Shown here: piece by piece, positions 1 through 7,763 of the stretch
Numbering within the stretch: the first letter of the stretch is position 1
Layout: the number at the start of each line of letters is the position of its first letter
Assembly: GCA_030655735.1 (NCBI GenBank)
Contig: JAUSPK010000071.1
Coordinates: 1 to 26,982 of the forward strand
DNA length: 26,982 bases
Origin: Syntrophales bacterium
Lineage (GTDB): Bacteria; Desulfobacterota; Syntrophia; Syntrophales; UBA2210
Direction: 5' to 3'
Notes under the pieces: model-generated
What the model was told of the DNA's origin: nothing
Database searches by the model: none
What the model saw: the letters and a program-made list of their open reading frames with translations, nothing else
Made by a program: the position numbers and the translations under genes

Positions 1-906
1 GTGATCGGTGATACCTGGTTTGCCCAAACTCCTATTGTAATCGCGGCGAACGAAGAACAGCGAAAGCGGTTTCTCAGACCCCTCGCCTCCCGCGAAAAGC
101 CTAATCTCGGATGTATCTGCATGACCGAACCGGCATCGGGAGCGGACATCGAAGATCCCCGGATGCGTCTTCGAACGGTCAGGACGATCGTCACCGAAGA
201 CGCCGGCCACTACGTCATCAACGGTGTCAAGATGTGGCCGAGCAACGCCGGAATCGCCTCCCACTATGTGGTCATAGCCACGACGGACCCCAAAGAGGAG
301 GAAAAGGGATCCTGCATCTTCGTGGTCGAGGATGGAACGCCCGGCCTCTCCTTTGGAAAGATCGAACGGAAGATGGGCATGCCGGAGGATCAGAACAGAG
401 AAGTGGTTTTTGACAATGTCCGCGTTCCAAAAGACAGTTTACTGGGCGGTATCGGTGACGGGCAGCGAATACTTCAGACGACCGTTGCCTACAACCGGCT
501 CGGAGCGGGAATGATCTCCGTTGGCATGGCACGGGGTGCCTTCGAATATGCCCTGCAGTACTGCAAATCCCGGGTCGTGGGAGGAAAACCGCTGGTCAGA
601 CACAGCCTGATATCGGCGCGGTTTGCCGATATGGCAACCAAGATCGACGCGGCCCGTCTCCTGGTCTACCGCGCGTCCTGGTCGCTCAGAAAACGTGACC
701 CCCATCGAGCGCGCTACTCCGATATGGCAAAGGTGTACGCAACAGATACGGCCATGGAGGTCACATCACACTGTGTTCAGTTGATGGGCTCCTACGGATA
801 TTCCCGGGAGTATCCCGTCGAAAAGTACATGCGAGATGCCAAGATCGTGCAGATCTACCTTGGCCCGAATGAGCTGGTTCAGCAGCTTATCGGCGAGAGC
901 CTGTAA
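1..906 (+). CDS. Acyl-CoA dehydrogenase family protein, 5' end cut by window edge
   Basis: This is the C-terminal 301 residues of an FAD-dependent acyl-CoA dehydrogenase, which introduces a double bond into an acyl-CoA. The family is usually about 380 residues, so roughly 80 N-terminal residues lie left of the window; the GTG at position 1 is probably an internal Val codon. Seen: the substrate/FAD loop MTEPASGAD (about residues 41-49), the middle beta domain with a KMGMPEDQNREVVFDNV segment, and the C-terminal helical domain ending SYGYSREYPVEKYMRDAKI. The usual YEGT motif that carries the catalytic Glu (Glu376 in MCAD) reads IYLGPNEL, with Leu287 in its place. The alternative Glu position used by IVD and LCAD, just before the Arg of AYNRLGAG, is Asn. 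It is therefore a family member with unusual chemistry or a non-canonical base; 1,4-dehydrogenation, as in cyclohexene-carboxyl-CoA dehydrogenases, is one possibility. It converges on the next operon. Confidence 0.9.
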   Translation: MIGDTWFAQTPIVIAANEEQRKRFLRPLASREKPNLGCICMTEPASGADIEDPRMRLRTVRTIVTEDAGHYVINGVKMWPSNAGIASHYVVIATTDPKEEEKGSCIFVVEDGTPGLSFGKIERKMGMPEDQNREVVFDNVRVPKDSLLGGIGDGQRILQTTVAYNRLGAGMISVGMARGAFEYALQYCKSRVVGGKPLVRHSLISARFADMATKIDAARLLVYRASWSLRKRDPHRARYSDMAKVYATDTAMEVTSHCVQLMGSYGYSREYPVEKYMRDAKIVQIYLGPNELVQQLIGESL

Positions 907-911
907 CGAAC

Positions 912-945
912 AAAAAAAGAGGGGGATTCCTCAGGAATCCCCCTC
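912..945 (-). terminator. Intrinsic terminator of the minus-strand acyl-CoA dehydrogenase operon
   Basis: A perfect 12-bp inverted repeat (919-930 pairing with 934-945) surrounds a 3-base loop. Read on the minus strand it is followed by seven T (918 to 912), the classic Rho-independent layout, 26 bases past the stop codon of the minus-strand dehydrogenase. On the plus strand there is no T-tract after the stem, so it may only block or weakly stop transcription of the converging gene. Confidence 0.9.
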
Positions 946-970
946 CGGTAAAGAAACGGAACCGATACGA

Positions 971-2827
971 TCAGATAGTGAAGGATTCGTCGAGCATCTC
1001 AACAGGAGTCTTGTCGGCCAGCTTGATTGCCTTGAATCGCGCTTCCACAGTCGTCAGCACATTCGCCGCGAAATATTTCGCCGACGCGACCTTGCCCATA
1101 TAGAAGGCAACATCCGCAGTATTCTTCCCAAGTTCACGTTGTGCTTCAGGTGTATCCGCTCCCGCTTCCTTAAACAGGGCATCCAGTTTCTCGGAGGCAA
1201 TGGCGGCCGCATCCAGCAGTCTCCATCCGATAACGACATCGCCCATGATCATCAGGAAGGGCCTGGTGTTGATGAGGGGGGCCATAAATTCACCGCCCTT
1301 GAGCCAGGTACCGAGTTGCATGAGCATATCGCCGAACGCGGCCGAGGCCTCTCCCATATATCCGGCAGATGCTTTCAGCCCTTCGACGGCCTTGCATTTT
1401 TCGACGGTGGCACCTATATCGATGAGCAGGTTCATCGCATTCTGCCCCTTGCGCTGACCCAGCTTGCGGAACACCAGGTCGAGGGACTGGATGGCGTTTG
1501 TCCCCTCGTAGATGGGGGCGATCTTGCAATCACGCATATACTGCTCGATCGGGTATTCCTGGCAGTATCCATAGCCTCCGTAGACGTCCATGGCCAGCGA
1601 GCAGATATCCACGCCCTTGTCAGAGCAGTAGGCCTTGATGACCGGCGTGATCAACTCCACAAAACCGTCCCACTTCACCCGCTCTTCTTCCGTTTCGGCA
1701 ACCTCGGACATGTCGATGCAGTATCCGATCCAGTAATTCATGGATCGCATCCCCTCGACGTGGGACTTCATCCAGAGGAGCGAACGCCGGATATCGGGAT
1801 GTTTGATGATCGGGGCACCCTCCGGTGACTGCGAGGTCATGTCGCGGCTCTGGACACGTTCCTTCGCATACGCGATGGCGTGCTCCAGGGCAGCCGTAGA
1901 GTGGGCGAGCCCCTGCATCCCCGTTCCCAGCCGGGCCTCGTTCATCATCTTGAACATGATCTTCATCCCGGCCTGTTTGTCACCGAGAAGCTCGCCGATA
2001 CAGTTGCCGTTTTCGCCGAAGTTCAGGGTCGCCGTGGCAGAACCCTTGATCCCCATCTTGTGCTCGATGTTCCCCGTGATGACATCGTTCGGCTCTCCGA
2101 GGCTCCCGTCGTCGTTGACACGAATCTTGGGAACGACAAAGATCGAGATTCCCTTCGTCCCCGCGGGATCTCCCTCAATCCTCGCCAGGACCGGATGGAT
2201 GATATTCTCCGTCAGGTCGTGATCGCCCGAGGAGATAAAGCACTTGGTCCCCGTGATGCTGTAAGTACCGTCGGGGAGCAACTTGGCCGTGGTCCGCGAG
2301 GCTCCGACATCACTCCCCGCTCCGGGCTCGGTCAGGCACATGGTTCCGCCCCAGAGACCCTCACACATCTTGTAGAGATATTTGTTCTTCAGCTCCTCCG
2401 TGCCGTATTCCATGATCAGGCCGGCCGCACCCAGCGTCAGCCCTATATACATCATGAAGGAATAGTTGGCCGAACCGAACATCTCGCCGTTGGCGTTGGC
2501 AAGCACCTTGGGCATCCCCTGCCCACCCAACTCGACCGGGAACATGGGGCAGAACCAGCCGGCCTCACGGTAATTCTTAAAGGGCTTATGGTAGCATTTC
2601 GGCGCGTATGCCTTGCCATCCTTGAAGACCGCAGGGTCTTCCTTGTCTGCGATCTCGTACGTGGGCAGAATCTCTTCCAGCGCGAACTTCTCCGCTTCGG
2701 TCAGGACCATGTCGACCATATCCTTTGAGTAGTCGGCATACTTCTCATACTCGAAGAGGTTCTCAATACCAATCTGCTCGTACAGAACAAACCGCTGATC
2801 ACGCGTGTTCACCAATGAATTACTCAT
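971..2827 (-). CDS. Acyl-CoA dehydrogenase with C-terminal extension (paralog 1)
   Basis: A 618-residue flavoprotein that oxidises acyl-CoA to enoyl-CoA in beta-oxidation; the longer form has a C-terminal helical extension (about residues 450-618, PF12806-type) beyond the usual 380-residue core. Seen: TEPGAGSD at 166-173, the ITGTKCFISSG FAD-side segment at 191-201, and IYEGTNAIQ with catalytic Glu441. The start is ATG at 2827, preceded on the minus strand by AGGAGG about nine bases upstream. It is the last gene of the TetR-dehydrogenase-thiolase-dehydrogenase operon, 91 bases after the thiolase, and is followed by a strong terminator. Residues 188-300 are about 94% identical to the paralog at 4226-6037, whereas the N-terminal part is clearly more divergent. 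Substrate chain length cannot be read from the sequence. Confidence 0.95.
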   Translation of the reverse strand: MSNSLVNTRDQRFVLYEQIGIENLFEYEKYADYSKDMVDMVLTEAEKFALEEILPTYEIADKEDPAVFKDGKAYAPKCYHKPFKNYREAGWFCPMFPVELGGQGMPKVLANANGEMFGSANYSFMMYIGLTLGAAGLIMEYGTEELKNKYLYKMCEGLWGGTMCLTEPGAGSDVGASRTTAKLLPDGTYSITGTKCFISSGDHDLTENIIHPVLARIEGDPAGTKGISIFVVPKIRVNDDGSLGEPNDVITGNIEHKMGIKGSATATLNFGENGNCIGELLGDKQAGMKIMFKMMNEARLGTGMQGLAHSTAALEHAIAYAKERVQSRDMTSQSPEGAPIIKHPDIRRSLLWMKSHVEGMRSMNYWIGYCIDMSEVAETEEERVKWDGFVELITPVIKAYCSDKGVDICSLAMDVYGGYGYCQEYPIEQYMRDCKIAPIYEGTNAIQSLDLVFRKLGQRKGQNAMNLLIDIGATVEKCKAVEGLKASAGYMGEASAAFGDMLMQLGTWLKGGEFMAPLINTRPFLMIMGDVVIGWRLLDAAAIASEKLDALFKEAGADTPEAQRELGKNTADVAFYMGKVASAKYFAANVLTTVEARFKAIKLADKTPVEMLDESFTI

Positions 2828-2918
2828 ACCATCCTCCTCATAATTTTTTATTACCTGTCGTTTACATTCTCAGCCCTGTGGGACGGGATTGCCGGGCAAT
2901 TCCCCCAAGAGGCATCTT

Positions 2919-4097
2919 CTACTTTTCCACCTTCTGCCACAGCGATGCGTTGGCATTTCCGAAACCGCCGCAGAGCATTGCCACACCGTACTTGGCATCC
3001 GTGAAATCGGTTTTCATGATATCATTCAGCGTTACTATGATCCGGAGTCCGGATTCTCCGAGGGGATGGCCAAGGGCCAGGGCGCCGCCCCAGACATTCA
3101 CATTGTCGAAGGGGGCATTCTCGGCGATTCCGAGATCACGGATAACCGCCAGGGACTGGCTTCCAAAGGCCTCGTTCAGCTCCCATACGCCAATGTCTTT
3201 TACCGTCAGGCCAGTCCGGTCGAGAAGCTTCCGGGCGGCGGCAATGGGGCCGATCCCCATAACGGTGGGATCACAGCCGGCCATGGCGCCATGGACATAT
3301 TTCAGGTGGTAGTTGAGCCCCAGCTCATCGGCCTTGTCCCGGCTCATGAGCAGCACTGCGGCAGCACCCGCGGTCAGGGGTGACGATAGGGCGGCCGTCA
3401 CAACCCCATTTTCCTTGAAGGGCGATTTCATGGTCGCCATCTGTTCCATGGAGATATTGTCGCGGATCCACTGATCACGATCGACCATGAACTTTGTTCC
3501 GTCTTCCTGCTCCCCTTCGATGGGAATGATCTCCTGGGCAAATTTTCCCGCATCGCGGGCCGCGGCCGCCTTCTTGTTGCTCCAGTAGGCCATGTTCTCC
3601 ATGTCCACGCGGTCCACCTTCCAGAGTTCGGCGACCTTCTCGGCTGTGGCTCCCATGGGAATGTCTTCAAACTTGTACCGATCGAGCAGCTTCGGGGAAA
3701 TATCAATGGCGAACATCATGGGGACCTTCTGCATATCCTCGACACCGGACGCGATGTAGATGTCGCCCTCGCCGCACATGATCGCCCTGGCCGCATGCTC
3801 CGTCGCAGCCATACCCGAACAGCACTGCTGGCCCACTCCGTTTGCCGCTACCGACTCGGGGAATCCCCCGACCAGCCAGGCGATCCTGGCAATATCGTTC
3901 TGCATCCCCGCCTGGTTTGCCGTCCCGCAGAAAACCGAGTCCACATCCTCGGGTTTGACCTTGGGGTTTCTCTCGAAAAGGGCCTCATAGACCTTGACCA
4001 GTAAATCCTCAGGCCTCACATTTCTGAACCAGCCTTTGTCCTTGTGAGCCCGGGCATTTGCGCTCCTGACACCATCGATAATTACACATTCCTTCAT
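2919..4097 (-). CDS. Thiolase (acetyl-CoA acyltransferase/acetyltransferase)
   Basis: A 392-residue thiolase that cleaves 3-oxoacyl-CoA with CoA in the last step of beta-oxidation, or condenses two acyl-CoAs in reverse. Seen: the nucleophile region NGVGQQCCSGMAA with Cys92, NEAF at 308-311, GHPLGESG at 343-350 with His344, and the second catalytic Cys376 in MLCGGFGNA. That last motif is one residue shorter than the common CxGGG form. I chose ATG at 4097 (MKECVIIDGVRS) because a GGAGG motif sits a few bases upstream and the homologous region starts there; an upstream in-frame start at 4148 lacks homology. It sits between two acyl-CoA dehydrogenases in one operon, which supports a degradative role. 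Confidence 0.95.
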   Translation of the reverse strand: MKECVIIDGVRSANARAHKDKGWFRNVRPEDLLVKVYEALFERNPKVKPEDVDSVFCGTANQAGMQNDIARIAWLVGGFPESVAANGVGQQCCSGMAATEHAARAIMCGEGDIYIASGVEDMQKVPMMFAIDISPKLLDRYKFEDIPMGATAEKVAELWKVDRVDMENMAYWSNKKAAAARDAGKFAQEIIPIEGEQEDGTKFMVDRDQWIRDNISMEQMATMKSPFKENGVVTAALSSPLTAGAAAVLLMSRDKADELGLNYHLKYVHGAMAGCDPTVMGIGPIAAARKLLDRTGLTVKDIGVWELNEAFGSQSLAVIRDLGIAENAPFDNVNVWGGALALGHPLGESGLRIIVTLNDIMKTDFTDAKYGVAMLCGGFGNANASLWQKVEK

Positions 4098-4132
4098 TTT
4101 CAACCCTCCAAATATTTTTTGAAGCAGAGAAG

Positions 4133-4158
4133 GGGATGAGAGGGTCACCCCTCATCCC
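4133..4158 (-). other. Intercistronic hairpin between dehydrogenase and thiolase
   Basis: The 8-base arms at 4133-4140 and 4151-4158 pair perfectly, and a further three base pairs (4142-4144 with 4148-4150) lie inside a one-base bulge. It falls in the 128-base gap between the dehydrogenase stop (4226) and the thiolase start (4097). No clear T-tract follows on the minus strand, so an mRNA processing or stabilising hairpin or weak attenuator is more likely than a terminator. Confidence 0.4.
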
Positions 4159-4225
4159 TCCCGGCTCCATTGTTACCAGCATTGCACCGGTTGATACGGC
4201 GCTCTTCGTGTCACAACCTCTGTAC

Positions 4226-6037
4226 CTATATCGCAAAAGATTCTTCGGCGATCTCGACGGCAAGCGCCTCACTGTCTTTGATGATGCCGCACCTGGTCTT
4301 GACGGTGGGGAGAATCTCAGCGGCAAAGAACCTCGCCGACATCACCTTCCCTTTGTAGAAGGGGACGTCCGCATCGCCGGCATCCAGAGAGGCCAGCTTC
4401 TTGAGGGCAACGTCCGCACCCTGAAGGAGGAACCACCCGCAGACCACATCACCCATGATCGCCAGGAACGGTTCGACGTTCTGGATCGGGACGGCCGCGT
4501 TACCAGCCTTGAAAAACTCGATAAACTTGAGGGGCATCTCTGCCATAGCACCGCAGGCCTCTTCCAGCTTCGCCGCAGAGGCCTTCAGTTCCGGAACCCC
4601 CTTGGCTTTTTCGATCGTTGCGGCGATTTCGCCGAGCAGGTTCATGACGTTCATCCCCTTGTTCATCCCCAGCTTCCTGCCGACCAGGTCCAGGGACTGA
4701 ATCTGGTTCGTGCCCTCGTAGATCTGGGTAATCTTGCAGTCTCTGAGGTACTGCTCAACGGGATATTCCTGGCAGTAGCCGTATCCACCGTAGACATCCA
4801 TCGCCTTGGAGCAGATCTCCACGCCCCTGTCTGATGAAAAGGCCTTGCAGATCGGGGTCAGGAGTTCCGCATACCCGTGATACTTGATTCGCTCCTCCTC
4901 GGAATCCGATGCCTCGGCTATGTCGAGACAGAAACCCGTAAAATAGTTCAGGGCCCTGATCCCTTCGAGGTAGGCCTTCATCCACAGCAGGTTGCGTCTC
5001 ACCGGCGCATGGTTGATAATGGCAGCGGCATCCGCATCCTTTCCGGCGAGGGCGGATTTACTCTGGATCCTCTCCTTCGCGTACTGGACTGCATGCTCAT
5101 AGGCGGCCGAGGCGATACTCATTCCCTGGACACCGACATCCAGCCGGGCCTCATTCATCATCTGGAACATGATCTTCATACCGGCCTGCTCCTCACCAAG
5201 GAGCTCGCCGATACAGTTGCCGTTCTCGCCGAAGTTCAGGGTTGCCGTGGCCGAAGCCCTGATACCCATCTTGTGCTCGATGTTCCCCGTGGTGACATCG
5301 TTCGGCTCCCCGAGGCTCCCGTCGTCGTTGACGCGGATTTTGGGAACGATAAAGATCGAGATTCCCTTCGTCCCCGCGGGATCCCCCTCGATCCTCGCCA
5401 GGACGGGATGGATGATATTCTCCGTCAGGTCATGATCGCCCGAGGAGATAAAACACTTCGTCCCCGTGATGCTGTAGGTGCCGTCGGGGAGTCGCTTGGC
5501 CATGGTCCGCAGGGCTCCGACGTCGCTCCCCGCACCCGGCTCGGTGAGACACATGGTCCCGGTCCACTCGCCGGCATACATCCTGTACATATACTTGTTC
5601 TTCAGCTCCTCGGTCCCGTGAACATCGATCAGTCCCGCGGCACCGGTGGTAAGACTGGGGTACATGCTGAAGGCCATGTGGGCTGCGGCAAAGAGTTCCC
5701 AACACGCCGAGTGTACCGACAGGGGCATGCTCTGTCCCCCCACTTCCGGATCCTTCGCAGCGCAAATCCAGCCCGCCTCGCAGAAGGTCTTAAAGGGTGC
5801 ATGGAAGCAGGCGGGGGCGTAGGCCTTTCCGTCCTTGAACTGGGCGCCCTCCTTGTCCCCCTCTTCCAGTGTCGGCGCAATCACCTCGACGGCCATCTTC
5901 TCCGCTTCACTGAGGACCATGTCCACAACTTCTTTTGAATAATCGGCGTACTTTTCAAACCCGAAGAGCTTGTCGATACCGAACTGCTCGTACAGCAGAA
6001 ATTTCTGATCTCTCGTATTCACCAACAAATTACTCAT
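4226..6037 (-). CDS. Acyl-CoA dehydrogenase with C-terminal extension (paralog 2)
   Basis: A 603-residue acyl-CoA dehydrogenase of the same long class as the downstream paralog. Seen: TEPGAGSD near 165-172, the FAD-side ITGTKCFISSGD segment near 190-201, catalytic Glu441 in IYEGTNQIQ, and the C-terminal helical extension after about residue 450. ATG at 6037 has AGGAGG about nine bases upstream on the minus strand. The start overlaps the end of the TetR gene by eight bases, so the two are probably translationally coupled. It has the same domain layout as the 971-2827 protein, with an almost identical middle domain and divergent flanks, suggesting the two act on different acyl-CoAs while sharing the FAD and electron-transfer surface (inference). 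Confidence 0.95.
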   Translation of the reverse strand: MSNLLVNTRDQKFLLYEQFGIDKLFGFEKYADYSKEVVDMVLSEAEKMAVEVIAPTLEEGDKEGAQFKDGKAYAPACFHAPFKTFCEAGWICAAKDPEVGGQSMPLSVHSACWELFAAAHMAFSMYPSLTTGAAGLIDVHGTEELKNKYMYRMYAGEWTGTMCLTEPGAGSDVGALRTMAKRLPDGTYSITGTKCFISSGDHDLTENIIHPVLARIEGDPAGTKGISIFIVPKIRVNDDGSLGEPNDVTTGNIEHKMGIRASATATLNFGENGNCIGELLGEEQAGMKIMFQMMNEARLDVGVQGMSIASAAYEHAVQYAKERIQSKSALAGKDADAAAIINHAPVRRNLLWMKAYLEGIRALNYFTGFCLDIAEASDSEEERIKYHGYAELLTPICKAFSSDRGVEICSKAMDVYGGYGYCQEYPVEQYLRDCKITQIYEGTNQIQSLDLVGRKLGMNKGMNVMNLLGEIAATIEKAKGVPELKASAAKLEEACGAMAEMPLKFIEFFKAGNAAVPIQNVEPFLAIMGDVVCGWFLLQGADVALKKLASLDAGDADVPFYKGKVMSARFFAAEILPTVKTRCGIIKDSEALAVEIAEESFAI

Positions 6038-6689
6038 TCCCTGCCACCTCCTGCTTGTTTTTTAATCCCTCTATCATGGTTTCTATCCCCTCTTTGATAT
6101 TGGATCGGATCCTCTCCTCCCTCATCGATTCGGTCCCGACAAAGAGGTGCAGCGATATAATCCCGTTAAGGAGTCCCCACAGGGCATTCCTCATCTTTCG
6201 AATATCCGGCTTTCTCAATGTCAGCTCTCCCGATTCGACACCATACTGGAGAATCTTTTCGATGAGTGAAATGGTCCTGTTCATCTCTTTTATAATCTGC
6301 CTTCGGGTCTCGTTGGACAGGCTGAGATTATCCGCCTGAAGCATGAAGTTCATCAATATCCGGAACTGCTCACGCTCCTTCAGGAAGATATTGATATACG
6401 CATTGGCAAAATCGAGCAGTACCTCCGTCGCGTTTCTTCCCTCCTGAAATATCTGAGAGATCTCTTTGTGGAAGTTTTCTATGTCACTCAGGAGGATCTG
6501 CGCGTATATCTCCTCTTTGCTGCTGAAATAGAGGTAGATAGCCCCCTTACTGAGTTCGGCTTTTTCCGCAATATTTGCGACAGTCACAAATTTAAAACCG
6601 TTTTCGACGAACAGCCTCTTTGCAGCCTTGAGGATGACTTGCCTTCTCTGTTCTTTTTCTCTTTCCCTGCGTCTTTCAGGTCCCGGCAT
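6030..6689 (-). CDS. TetR/AcrR family transcriptional regulator
   Basis: A 219-residue one-component repressor. The N-terminal helix-turn-helix (about residues 17-63) shows AAKRLFVENGFKFVTVANIA and KAELSKGAIYLYFSSKEEIY, the standard TetR signature; the C-terminal helical domain should bind a ligand, probably an acyl-CoA given the neighbours. ATG at 6689 was preferred over an upstream GTG at 6728 because AAGGAAAG lies at good spacing before it and the HTH lies close behind. It is the first gene of the minus-strand beta-oxidation operon, overlaps the next gene by eight bases, and is divergent from the CoA-transferase. Both promoters in the shared upstream region carry a repeated motif, so autoregulation plus control of the divergent unit is likely. 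Confidence 0.93.
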   Translation of the reverse strand: MPGPERRREREKEQRRQVILKAAKRLFVENGFKFVTVANIAEKAELSKGAIYLYFSSKEEIYAQILLSDIENFHKEISQIFQEGRNATEVLLDFANAYINIFLKEREQFRILMNFMLQADNLSLSNETRRQIIKEMNRTISLIEKILQYGVESGELTLRKPDIRKMRNALWGLLNGIISLHLFVGTESMREERIRSNIKEGIETMIEGLKNKQEVAGNE

Positions 6690-6788
6690 TGTAGCTTTCC
6701 TTATTGGAAGTATCAGAAAACCCGTCACTTATGCCCCATTACGGCAAAGAAACGGATAAAGGTCAGATTATGACCAAGGGTCACACAT

Positions 6789-6817
6789 CTCATAAGCAAG
6801 ATGGCCTCCAATGTCAA
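6789..6817 (-). promoter_or_regulatory. Predicted sigma-70 promoter of the TetR-dehydrogenase-thiolase operon
   Basis: Read on the minus strand: TTGACA (6817-6812), a 17-base spacer, then TATGAG (6794-6789). The -35 box is perfect and the -10 matches four of six bases. It lies 100 bases upstream of the TetR start. The spacer holds one copy of the motif that recurs in the divergent promoter. Confidence 0.6.
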
Positions 6818-6863
6818 GAAAAAAATTCGATTCTGAATTGAGTTGACAGATGGCTTCAATGTC
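6799..6863. repeat. Two direct copies of a 16-17 base motif, candidate TetR operators
   Basis: Copy 1 at 6799-6815 reads AGATGGCCTCCAATGTC and copy 2 at 6848-6863 reads AGATGGCTTCAATGTC, the same orientation about 49 bases apart. Copy 1 fills most of the minus-strand promoter spacer and reaches its -35 box; copy 2 lies in the plus-strand spacer. A protein bound at both would occlude both polymerases. The motif is only weakly palindromic, which is a caution, since TetR operators are usually palindromic. Confidence 0.5.
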
Positions 6864-6871
6864 CTTTATAA
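6843..6871 (+). promoter_or_regulatory. Predicted sigma-70 promoter of the CoA-transferase unit
   Basis: TTGACA at 6843-6848, a 17-base spacer, and TTATAA at 6866-6871 (TATAAG one base later). The distance to the CoA-transferase ATG at 6996 leaves an untranslated leader of roughly 115 bases. The spacer holds the second copy of the repeated motif shared with the divergent promoter. Confidence 0.6.
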
Positions 6872-6995
6872 GGGCGGGCTTTGCGAAAGCCGCAACGCGA
6901 GTAGACGCATCGAATCGACAGGACACCGTGCTGGTCTGATCTGATTCTTATATGGGGCATAGAACATAAAAACCGATAGAAGATGGAGGCTGTGG

Positions 6996-7763
6996 ATGAC
7001 AACGCCGATTCAACAGAAGATTCGGGACAAAAAGAGAACACCCGGGCAGATTGCCGATATGATGAAGCGGGGGGAGTGGGTTACCAACGGCAGCGTGGGG
7101 GGAGACCCCACGGCATGCATGGAGGCGCTGGCAGGCAGGCTTGGCGAAGGCGCTTCCGATCTTAAGGACATCGAGATCTGGAATTACGGCAAGTTTTATC
7201 CGCAGCTGCGCTTTCAGGAGGTTGATCCCCTCCAGAGATATCACTGTTTTCACGACTATTTTTTCTTCCCCTGGAACCGGCAGGCCAGGGACGACCACGG
7301 TGTGACCAGCTGGGCGCAATGGGGCTGGACCATCGGCAGCTGGTGGCACCACTACCGTTTTGCCGACGGTGATCCGGCCAAGCGCGGTATCGACTGGTGG
7401 TTCAATGCCGCCACGCCGGTCGACGGCAACGGCTTCTTCAACTGGTCCTACGGCACCAACAACTGCAAGATCTTCCGAGAGTCGGCCAAAAAGCTCGTCG
7501 CCGAGGCCCGTGAGGACTATCCATGGGCCGAGGGGGGGGGCGGTTCAATACCATCCATATCGATGACGTGGACTACTGGGTCGAGGTGGACTGTGAGAAG
7601 TACGTCTGGCCCCAGATCGATGAGAAGTCCATGGTTCCGACCCCCCAGGAGCAGCAGATTGCCCAGCATATCCTCTCCATCATGGATGACCGGGATGTCC
7701 TTCAGCTCGGCATCGGGTCCCTCCCCTCGGCCTGCGTGGCGGCAATGGCGGACGCCGGTCTGA
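6996..7763 (+). CDS. CoA-transferase (acetyl-CoA hydrolase/4-hydroxybutyrate CoA-transferase family), N-terminal part before a frameshift
   Basis: This frame encodes the N-terminal part of a family I CoA-transferase that moves CoA between carboxylic acids. Meaningful homology runs to about residue 182 (EDYPWAEGGG); the remaining residues to the stop at 7763 are out-of-frame sequence. The matching continuation lies in the -1 frame beginning at the G run 7532-7540. One additional G would join the two parts into a protein of about 505 residues, a normal length for the family. The N-terminal domain is rich in Trp and aromatic residues (DWWFNAATPVDGNGFFNW). Start ATG 6996 has GGAGG six bases upstream. 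It is the first gene downstream of the divergent promoter. This may be a pseudogene, a phase-variable gene, a slippage gene or a sequencing error. Confidence 0.8.
   Translation: MTTPIQQKIRDKKRTPGQIADMMKRGEWVTNGSVGGDPTACMEALAGRLGEGASDLKDIEIWNYGKFYPQLRFQEVDPLQRYHCFHDYFFFPWNRQARDDHGVTSWAQWGWTIGSWWHHYRFADGDPAKRGIDWWFNAATPVDGNGFFNWSYGTNNCKIFRESAKKLVAEAREDYPWAEGGGGSIPSISMTWTTGSRWTVRSTSGPRSMRSPWFRPPRSSRLPSISSPSWMTGMSFSSASGPSPRPAWRQWRTPV

Noticed and set aside
836..1828. 330-codon plus-strand open frame over the 3' part of the dehydrogenase
   Set aside because: It is antisense to the clear dehydrogenase at 971-2827 and overlaps the end of the first gene and the terminator; no domain is seen.
6872..6995. 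Riboswitch in the roughly 115-base leader of the CoA-transferase
   Set aside because: The leader has a small GCGGGCTTTGCGAAAGCCGC stem-loop, but I find no match to a known riboswitch core, so none is called.
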